Shown one piece after another: positions 13,639-18,477 of a stretch of DNA of 18,477 nt. The notes beneath the pieces were generated by a model. That model was not told the DNA's origin, made no database searches, and worked only from the letters and a program-made list of their open reading frames with translations. The position numbers and the translations under genes are program-made. Position 1 is the stretch's first letter; the number at the start of each line of letters is the position of its first letter. Origin of the DNA: SVEL01 sp045126215 (GTDB lineage: Bacteria; Bacillota; Clostridia; Lachnospirales; Lachnospiraceae); the NCBI GenBank assembly GCA_045126215.1, contig JBGVOD010000032.1, positions 1-18,477 on the forward strand, read 5' to 3'.

Positions 13639-15360
13639 TTATTTGTTCTCAGAGTTATTGTTTAATCTGGCATTCTTGGCAATTACTCTTACTTCAAATG
13701 CATATTCTTCTCTATCTTCAATATTGTTAAGATTTCTTGCATCACTCTCTGTCAATCCGTATACTCTTTCAAGCTCTATATCAATCCAACTAAGTACATA
13801 TGCCATATCATCATAGCAATCAAAATCTCTTCCAACATTCTGATATTTATCAAAGGTCTTAACACCCTTTAAAAGTGCATCAAGCCCATTTTCGTAATCA
13901 CCGATTACAACAAGATTTCGTCCAGTTTCATAATGTCTCATTACAAACATAACTGTCTCAAGCTGTGTGAAAAATGCTTCATCTTCTTTCTTTGCTTCAA
14001 GTCCGCTTATCTCACTGTATGCTTCACTATATTTTTTATCTACATAGTAATCTGTAGCATTTTTTACACAAGTATTATAATGGGTAAAATTACCACCAAA
14101 TATCAGTATAACTATAAATAAAACCAAGAAAGAAAATGCAAAAATAAGAAATACCTTTGGTATTGGAATAATAACGTCTTCTTTCTTTTCCTTTACCTTT
14201 TTAGGCTTCTTTTCTTTTACTTTCTTTGGTTTCTTTGGCTTTGGTTCCTTTTTCTTTTTCTCTTTCTTCTTTTTCTTAGTATCTTCAAGGAGCTCTTCTT
14301 CGTCAATTTCTCCTCTATCCATCTGCTTTATGAGTTCTTCATTTTCATCATAACCATTTTCTTCTTCTGCAAGAGAAAAAATATCATCAAGACCTGATGC
14401 ATCGCCTGTCTCTTCTTCATCTACCTTCTGTAATGTATCAAAAGATATTCCAAGTTCAGCCAAATCCGGCATACTATCAGGAATATCATCAGGTACAAGA
14501 CCATTTGAGTAATCAGAATGCTCCTGATTTTCATCATCTTTACTATGTAAACCATCAACAGCTTCCATATCTTCTATTTCATCTGTTTCTTCTCTATCTT
14601 TTTTCTTCTTTCTTCCAAAAAGACTGAATTTTTTCTTCTTTTTCTTAGGTTTTTCATCTACCGCTTCGTCAATTTCTTCATTTCCTGAAGATAATATATT
14701 CATTAATCCCTGTATATCATCTTCCGGTGACAAGCTGTCATTTACAGATATTGCCTCATCTACAGATTCTTTTTCTCCTTCCGATTCATCTGACGGATTC
14801 ATCATATTATCAATAGAAGCCATCAAATCCTCATCTAATTCTGGAGCAATAGACTCTTCATTTATATCTGGTGCAGGTTCTTCTATTTCTTCAAATGTAT
14901 CTGACACAGATGTATCCATTTCATCAGACAAAACATCTATTGTATCTTCTTCTAAAGAAATGTTTTCTTCTTGAGTATCATCTGTAAGCGCCGCATTATC
15001 TGATGTGCTTTCATCTTCTATATCTGTAACCACTGCACTTTCCAGTGTACTTTCAGCTGTTGTATCTGTAGACACTATATTTTCTGGTGTACTTTCAGGT
15101 GTTATATCTGTAAACACTGTATTATCTGGCATCTCATTTTCTGAAAATATTTCTGAAATATCAAAATCTTTTTCTTTATCAATATCTAATGATTTTTCAA
15201 GGCTATTAATCTCTTCATCAAAATCGAAGTCTTCTTCAGCATCAAAATCACCAGAATCTAATTCAGTATCTATTTCATTATCATCACTATTATCACCTGA
15301 TACAGATCTTAAAAGTCTGTCAAGGTAGTCTTCATCTGAATTAAGATTCTCATTTCCCAT
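13639..15360 (-). CDS. Acidic single-pass membrane protein with lysine-rich segments
   Basis: A 573-residue protein of unknown function. Residues 1-360 are mostly Asp/Glu-rich and disordered-looking, with a 14-residue repeat at 82-133 and a basic KPKKKKKKFSLFGRKKKK block at about 238-254. A second lysine-rich block spans 362-393, followed by one membrane helix (402-421). The C-terminal 150 residues look helical and TPR-like. With the positive block just before the helix, the long acidic part should be cytoplasmic and the helical part outside. The start has AAAGGAG upstream, 26 bases after the sirtuin-like gene, so it is the third gene of the cheV operon. Nothing in it shows a catalytic site; a scaffold or adaptor role is a guess. 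No hairpin terminator is seen after it. Confidence 0.82.
   Translation of the reverse strand: MGNENLNSDEDYLDRLLRSVSGDNSDDNEIDTELDSGDFDAEEDFDFDEEINSLEKSLDIDKEKDFDISEIFSENEMPDNTVFTDITPESTPENIVSTDTTAESTLESAVVTDIEDESTSDNAALTDDTQEENISLEEDTIDVLSDEMDTSVSDTFEEIEEPAPDINEESIAPELDEDLMASIDNMMNPSDESEGEKESVDEAISVNDSLSPEDDIQGLMNILSSGNEEIDEAVDEKPKKKKKKFSLFGRKKKKDREETDEIEDMEAVDGLHSKDDENQEHSDYSNGLVPDDIPDSMPDLAELGISFDTLQKVDEEETGDASGLDDIFSLAEEENGYDENEELIKQMDRGEIDEEELLEDTKKKKKEKKKKEPKPKKPKKVKEKKPKKVKEKKEDVIIPIPKVFLIFAFSFLVLFIVILIFGGNFTHYNTCVKNATDYYVDKKYSEAYSEISGLEAKKEDEAFFTQLETVMFVMRHYETGRNLVVIGDYENGLDALLKGVKTFDKYQNVGRDFDCYDDMAYVLSWIDIELERVYGLTESDARNLNNIEDREEYAFEVRVIAKNARLNNNSENK
14962..15117 (-). repeat. 42-bp coding tandem repeat (14-residue units)
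   Basis: Three full units and a partial fourth within the acidic protein: VFTDITPESTPENI, VSTDTTAESTLESA, VVTDIEDESTSDNA, then ALTDDTQEEN. Each unit is 42 bases. The copies have diverged, so the array is not recent. Confidence 0.75.
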
Positions 15361-15386
15361 GTGATTTTCTCCTTTCCTGTATTTTC

Positions 15387-16214
15387 TTATCTATACTCCT
15401 CAATAAACTCTCGTCCACTCATTGAAAATGTATATGTCTTGTCTGCAATCTCAGGTGTAACCATTGCAAACTTTTCGTTTATTCTTATCATCTTTGACTT
15501 GTTATTAATCATGACAATCTTTTCAAATGGCCATCTGATTACTGTTGGTGTCTCAAATCCCACACTAATCTCAAGCACTAAAAGATTTTTATTCATTGTT
15601 CCTGTGAGCCACTTCTGATACAATTCCCATTTATCCAAATATCCATTTTCCTGATAACTTAATCCTGTGAATGTATTTGCCTCCATAACGGCATCACATT
15701 TCTCACACACTGGAATATTTGATAAAATAAATGATTTGTCGAATTCATTATTTTCAAAACAGCTTTTTAATCTTTTGTAAAGCTTTTCATATTGTTCTCT
15801 ACCATCTATTACTGTTTCATTGCATCCCCCACTACACTCTAGTCTTGTAATATCACCACAAGGAAGAACCAGCCTGTCTTCTCTTATATCAGAATATTTG
15901 AGAATACTGTTTGTACAGGTCGAAACAACGAAATAATTCTTTCCATCAAGCATTTTTGCAAGCTTGTTTAATGACAAGAGAGCATTATTAATCACATTAT
16001 TATTACCATTTGTAAGTTCATGATAATAAATTGCATGTTCTGCAAAAGTACTCTCAATGCTACCAAGGCCAGAAATCTCATCTTCAAATTTATTATAAAT
16101 CTCATTTTCCTTAATAACATCTATTATATCGGGATCAAATTCTTTTCCAATTCCCACAAGTACCATTTCTGCATCTGTAAACATACTATTTGTTTCATTT
16201 ATTGAAATATTCAT
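15387..16214 (-). CDS. Divergent sirtuin-like (Sir2 family) protein
   Basis: A 275-residue protein with features of bacterial Sir2-family NAD-dependent deacylases: MVLVGIG (17-23) where the NAD-binding GAGxS loop would be, FVVSTCTNSILKYSDI (95-110) in place of TxNxDxLH, a four-cysteine zinc site (C127, C131, C170, C173), and a C-terminal Rossmann half with LLVLEISVGFETPTVIRWPFE (211-231) followed by MIRIN. The catalytic HG of sirtuins is replaced by PCGD (118-121), and the GAGxS serine is missing, so activity may be altered or lost. The start is the ATG at 16214 with GGAGA five bases upstream; the earlier frame back to 16271 runs through a hairpin. It follows cheV and precedes the acidic membrane protein. 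The family call rests on pattern recognition only. Confidence 0.66.
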   Translation of the reverse strand: MNISINETNSMFTDAEMVLVGIGKEFDPDIIDVIKENEIYNKFEDEISGLGSIESTFAEHAIYYHELTNGNNNVINNALLSLNKLAKMLDGKNYFVVSTCTNSILKYSDIREDRLVLPCGDITRLECSGGCNETVIDGREQYEKLYKRLKSCFENNEFDKSFILSNIPVCEKCDAVMEANTFTGLSYQENGYLDKWELYQKWLTGTMNKNLLVLEISVGFETPTVIRWPFEKIVMINNKSKMIRINEKFAMVTPEIADKTYTFSMSGREFIEEYR

Positions 16215-16246
16215 AATGTCTCCAATCATATATATTTTAACATAGT

Positions 16247-16282
16247 TATAGCAAAAAGCACATAAACGCACTTTTTGCTATA
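16247..16282 (-). terminator. Hairpin between cheV and the sirtuin-like gene
   Basis: A 12-base perfect stem, TATAGCAAAAAG with its complement, extended by three weak pairs around a 6-base loop. It lies 14 bases after the cheV stop. On the minus strand no U tract follows, so it may be an attenuator or message-processing hairpin rather than a full stop. Confidence 0.5.
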
Positions 16283-16295
16283 TATTATACATTAT

Positions 16296-17195
16296 TTATG
16301 CTAACAATTCATCAATAATCTTTACAAGATTTCCTATATCCGGTTTTGAAAGCTGTGCATCTGCTCCAAGAGCAACACCCTTTGCTTTCATCTCATCATT
16401 TACAAGTGATGAGAATATGACAACTGGTATCTCTTTTAGTACATCATCTGTCTTGATAAGCTTTGTAAGTCTATGTCCATCCATAAGAGGCATCTCAATA
16501 TCAGTGATAACACATTTTACTTTATCATGTACATTGCCTTTTTCTTTGAATTCATTAAGCTTATCCCATGCTTCTTGTCCATTGCTGGTAACAATAATGT
16601 TAGTATATTGTGCTTTTGAAAGACTTTCTACGATAAGCTTGCTAAGCAATGCAGAATCCTCAGCAATAAGTATTGGCTCTTCCCTCTTTGATCTTGTTCC
16701 AAGTCTTTCAATCTCAGATACCTTTAATCCCGTTTCTGGACTGATATCTGTCACTATCTTTTCAAAATCAAGGATAATAATTAATTTTCCATCAACCTTA
16801 ATAATACCTGTTGCAAGTCCCTGATTATTTGAACTAAGTGTTGCATCAGGTTTTATAATGTCTGCCCAGGATACACGATGTATACCAAGTACTGAATGAA
16901 CATGAAATGCTATATTAAGCATATTAAAGTTCGTAATAATAAGCATATCCGTCGGCTTAACTGGTGTATCTAACATACCAAGCTGTCTTTCCAGATTGAT
17001 AGCTGTAATTATTGTATCTCTCGGCATAAATATACCTTCAATACTTCTGTGTGAATTTGGAACCGGAGTAATTGGCTGGTAGCTAATAATTTCACGTACT
17101 TTCGCTACATTTATACCATAGTGGTTATTTCCAACTGTGAATTCAAGTATCTCCAATTCATTTGTACCATTCTCAAGTAAAATGTTTGTTTCCAT
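16296..17195 (-). CDS. cheV: Chemotaxis adaptor CheV (CheW-receiver fusion)
   Basis: A cytoplasmic adaptor that couples chemoreceptors to CheA and adapts through phosphorylation. The CheW-like domain occupies about 12-150 (EFTVGNNHYGINVAKVREI through LIIILDFEKIV). The receiver domain spans about 173-299 with E179/D180, phospho-acceptor D232 (VITDIEMPLMDG), S262 and K284 (LSKPD), all intact. At 299 residues it has the usual CheV length. AGGAGG precedes the start. It is the first gene of an apparent operon with the sirtuin-like protein and the acidic membrane protein. The chemoreceptor at the left end of the window is a possible partner, but any receptor in the cell could be. Confidence 0.95.
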   Translation of the reverse strand: METNILLENGTNELEILEFTVGNNHYGINVAKVREIISYQPITPVPNSHRSIEGIFMPRDTIITAINLERQLGMLDTPVKPTDMLIITNFNMLNIAFHVHSVLGIHRVSWADIIKPDATLSSNNQGLATGIIKVDGKLIIILDFEKIVTDISPETGLKVSEIERLGTRSKREEPILIAEDSALLSKLIVESLSKAQYTNIIVTSNGQEAWDKLNEFKEKGNVHDKVKCVITDIEMPLMDGHRLTKLIKTDDVLKEIPVVIFSSLVNDEMKAKGVALGADAQLSKPDIGNLVKIIDELLA

Positions 17196-17234
17196 AGAAG
17201 CCTCCTAATATATATTTTATTGTCCTTTACGTTT

Positions 17235-17264
17235 TATATAGTTATATAATACCATAAAATTCAA
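17235..17264 (-). promoter_or_regulatory. Possible cheV promoter
   Basis: On the minus strand, TTGAAT (17264-17259), an 18-base spacer, and TATATA (17240-17235), about 40 bases before the cheV start. The 79-base gap to the upstream lipoprotein gene is very AT-rich, so other pairs are possible. Confidence 0.35.
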
Positions 17265-17273
17265 ACAATTTCA

Positions 17274-17993
17274 CTATTTTTCTATAATAATCGTTTCGTT
17301 TTTTTCACCTTTACTTATCTCAAGCTTAATAGTTGAAACAGAACTTATACTACTATTGCTAACCTCATATACTAGTACAAGCTCCTTGCTAGAGGATGCA
17401 GCTATTGTACTATTGTATGTATTAAGTGCATTATCCAACAATGTAGTCTGGCAGTTTGCTTTTACCGTACCATTAAATATGCCTTTAAATTTGTATCCTT
17501 CACTTAAGAAATCAATATTTATGTCCTCTGAGGTTGTATTAGCAACATTGAATTTCAAAACAATCAAGCTGCTTCCGTTCACAGCCTTCATAATAAATGC
17601 TGCATCAGAAGTTTCAGGATACGAAGTACACACCAAATAGCTGTTGTATGTAATATCTATACCTGGAATCTGAACTATAGAATTAATATCTGTATTTACA
17701 TTAATTACAGTCGTCTCTTCTTCCTGTGATGACCCACCATTTGAACCTGATGTTTCAGTCTGATTCGTCACATTTTCATCTTCTGAATGCCATACAGTTG
17801 TCGACTCAGTTTCAATTTCAACATCTTTTAACTTTAATATGTAATTTTTATCATGGTTGATAACTGAATTAACCATATATGCGATATATACACCTTCATC
17901 CTCTTCTGGTATATCTACACTTTCACATCCAAACATACATACAAAAGATATGGCTATAGTAATCAAAATAAAAAGTAATCTGTTTTTCTTCAT
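17274..17993 (-). CDS. Predicted lipoprotein, unknown function
   Basis: A 239-residue protein with MKKNR, a hydrophobic core (6-20) and the lipobox-like MFGC with C23, so probably lipid-anchored outside the membrane. Residues 60-95 are a Thr/Ser/Glu/Asn linker. The rest (about 95-239) looks like a beta-sandwich, with strands such as SLIVLKFNVANTTSEDINI and KELVLVYEVSNSS that resemble extracellular domains of clostridial lipoproteins. The ATG at 17993 is preferred over the in-frame GTG at 17999, which is too close to the GGGA ribosome site. It has its own strong promoter (18057-18029). I do not recognise a specific family. Confidence 0.78.
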   Translation of the reverse strand: MKKNRLLFILITIAISFVCMFGCESVDIPEEDEGVYIAYMVNSVINHDKNYILKLKDVEIETESTTVWHSEDENVTNQTETSGSNGGSSQEEETTVINVNTDINSIVQIPGIDITYNSYLVCTSYPETSDAAFIMKAVNGSSLIVLKFNVANTTSEDINIDFLSEGYKFKGIFNGTVKANCQTTLLDNALNTYNSTIAASSSKELVLVYEVSNSSISSVSTIKLEISKGEKNETIIIEK

Positions 17994-18028
17994 AATCACA
18001 TTCCCAGTTCAAATTAATATCTGTTTAA

Positions 18029-18057
18029 ATTTTACCATTTTTTTCGTTAATCTTCAA
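18029..18057 (-). promoter_or_regulatory. Promoter of the lipoprotein gene
   Basis: On the minus strand, TTGAAG (18057-18052), a 17-base spacer, and TAAAAT (18034-18029), giving a leader of about 30 bases. Good match to the housekeeping sigma consensus. Confidence 0.62.
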
Positions 18058-18115
18058 GTTTTTTTGACATCTAAACAAAAGTTTTATTCCATTTCATGAT
18101 GGCTTTTAAGCCCAA

Positions 18116-18477
18116 TTATAAAACACTTCTGTCACTGTCAACAGTAAAGTAAAACTGTACTCTTTCACTATTTTCTGTATTATTTATTTCATCATTATAG
18201 TTAACAACTCCATATTCCTGAGACAATCTCTCCATAATAGCCTTCACAATAGATAATCCAATTCCACTTCCACCGTATTCCCTTGTTCTTGCCTTATCTA
18301 CTTTGTAGAATTTGTCCCATATTTTCTCAATATCACCATCAGGAATATTTTTTCCGGTATTTGTAACACTTATTTTTACTCTCTTGTCATTATCGATTCT
18401 TTCAAAATCAATGTATATTATCCTCTCAAAATCAATATGATTTACCGCATTACTAATATAATTAGATATTACCTCTG
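18116..18477 (-). CDS. Sensor histidine kinase, C-terminal part (5' end outside window)
   Basis: The last 120 codons of a two-component kinase; the frame continues past the right edge, so the sensor and histidine parts are not visible. The ATP-binding domain is clear: N-box EVISNYISNAVNH, the TNTGKNIP loop (D of DxG replaced by N), the F-box IWDKFYKVDKARTR, and the G2 box YGGSGIGLSIVKAIM. This is the pattern of kinases paired with OmpR-type regulators, unlike the GHKL kinase near 8000. The TAA is at 18118-18116. The gene ends about 120 bases before the lipoprotein gene, which has its own promoter. Confidence 0.9.
   Translation of the reverse strand, partial: EVISNYISNAVNHIDFERIIYIDFERIDNDKRVKISVTNTGKNIPDGDIEKIWDKFYKVDKARTREYGGSGIGLSIVKAIMERLSQEYGVVNYNDEINNTENSERVQFYFTVDSDRSVL

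Noticed and set aside
15005..15328. Ser-rich 107-residue reading frame on the plus strand
   Set aside because: It is the antisense shadow of the acidic repeat region of the 573-residue protein and has no ribosome site.
17274..17999. GTG start at 17999 for the lipoprotein
   Set aside because: It sits too close to the GGGA ribosome site; ATG 17993 has normal spacing and gives a standard MKKN signal peptide.
18080..18115. Terminator after the right-edge kinase gene
   Set aside because: GGGCTTAAAAGCC forms only a 5-base stem with no following U tract on the minus strand.

Overview
The window looks like a chromosomal stretch from a low-GC, Gram-positive anaerobe of the Clostridia, most likely a Lachnospiraceae relative. 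The reasons are the very AT-rich intergenic DNA, strong GGAGG ribosome sites, house-keeping proteins of Firmicutes type (Ung, HisH, HisF, CheV), a chemoreceptor with a PilZ tail, and lysine-rich secreted proteins without Gram-negative features. The genus is an inference; no rRNA or other marker is present. There are no tRNAs, CRISPR arrays, insertion sequences or prophage genes.

Layout. (1) 1-2008, plus strand: the 3' part of a chemoreceptor carrying a C-terminal YcgR-like/PilZ c-di-GMP module; its reading frame runs off the left edge. A bidirectional terminator follows. (2) 2018-10586 is one accessory island that appears to be a single regulated system. A minus-strand operon encodes a small secreted protein, a membrane-anchored or lipid-anchored PepSY-like protein, two ABC-2-type permeases and a BcrA-type ATPase. 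Divergent to it is a two-component pair: a response regulator whose output domain resembles the Spo0A DNA-binding domain, and a GHKL-type sensor kinase split by a frameshift at a run of eight T. A second minus-strand operon encodes two more exported proteins of unknown function. (3) 10765-12828: a minus-strand hisH-hisF-ung operon. (4) 13002-13593: a YefM-YoeB toxin-antitoxin pair with its operator. (5) 13639-17195: an apparent minus-strand operon of cheV, a divergent sirtuin-like gene and a gene for a large acidic single-pass membrane protein. (6) 17274-18477: a lipoprotein gene with its own promoter, and the 3' end of a sensor kinase gene that continues past the right edge.

The main discovery is in region 2. 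The same 20-base element, ttttcgtacttttttgtaca, lies ahead of both secreted-protein operons at equal distance from matching weak -35 and -10 elements, and a 2-mismatch copy of its 16-base core lies just before the kinase gene. It contains two GTAC half-sites 10 bp apart, the same tandem spacing as Spo0A boxes, and so is the likely operator of the Spo0A-like regulator. This ties the regulator, kinase, ABC transporter and four exported proteins into one putative regulon. Its biological role (antimicrobial, envelope-stress sensing, or cell-to-cell signalling) cannot be read from the sequence.

Regions 1 and 5 both concern chemotaxis signalling, but no flagellar or core che genes are in view.
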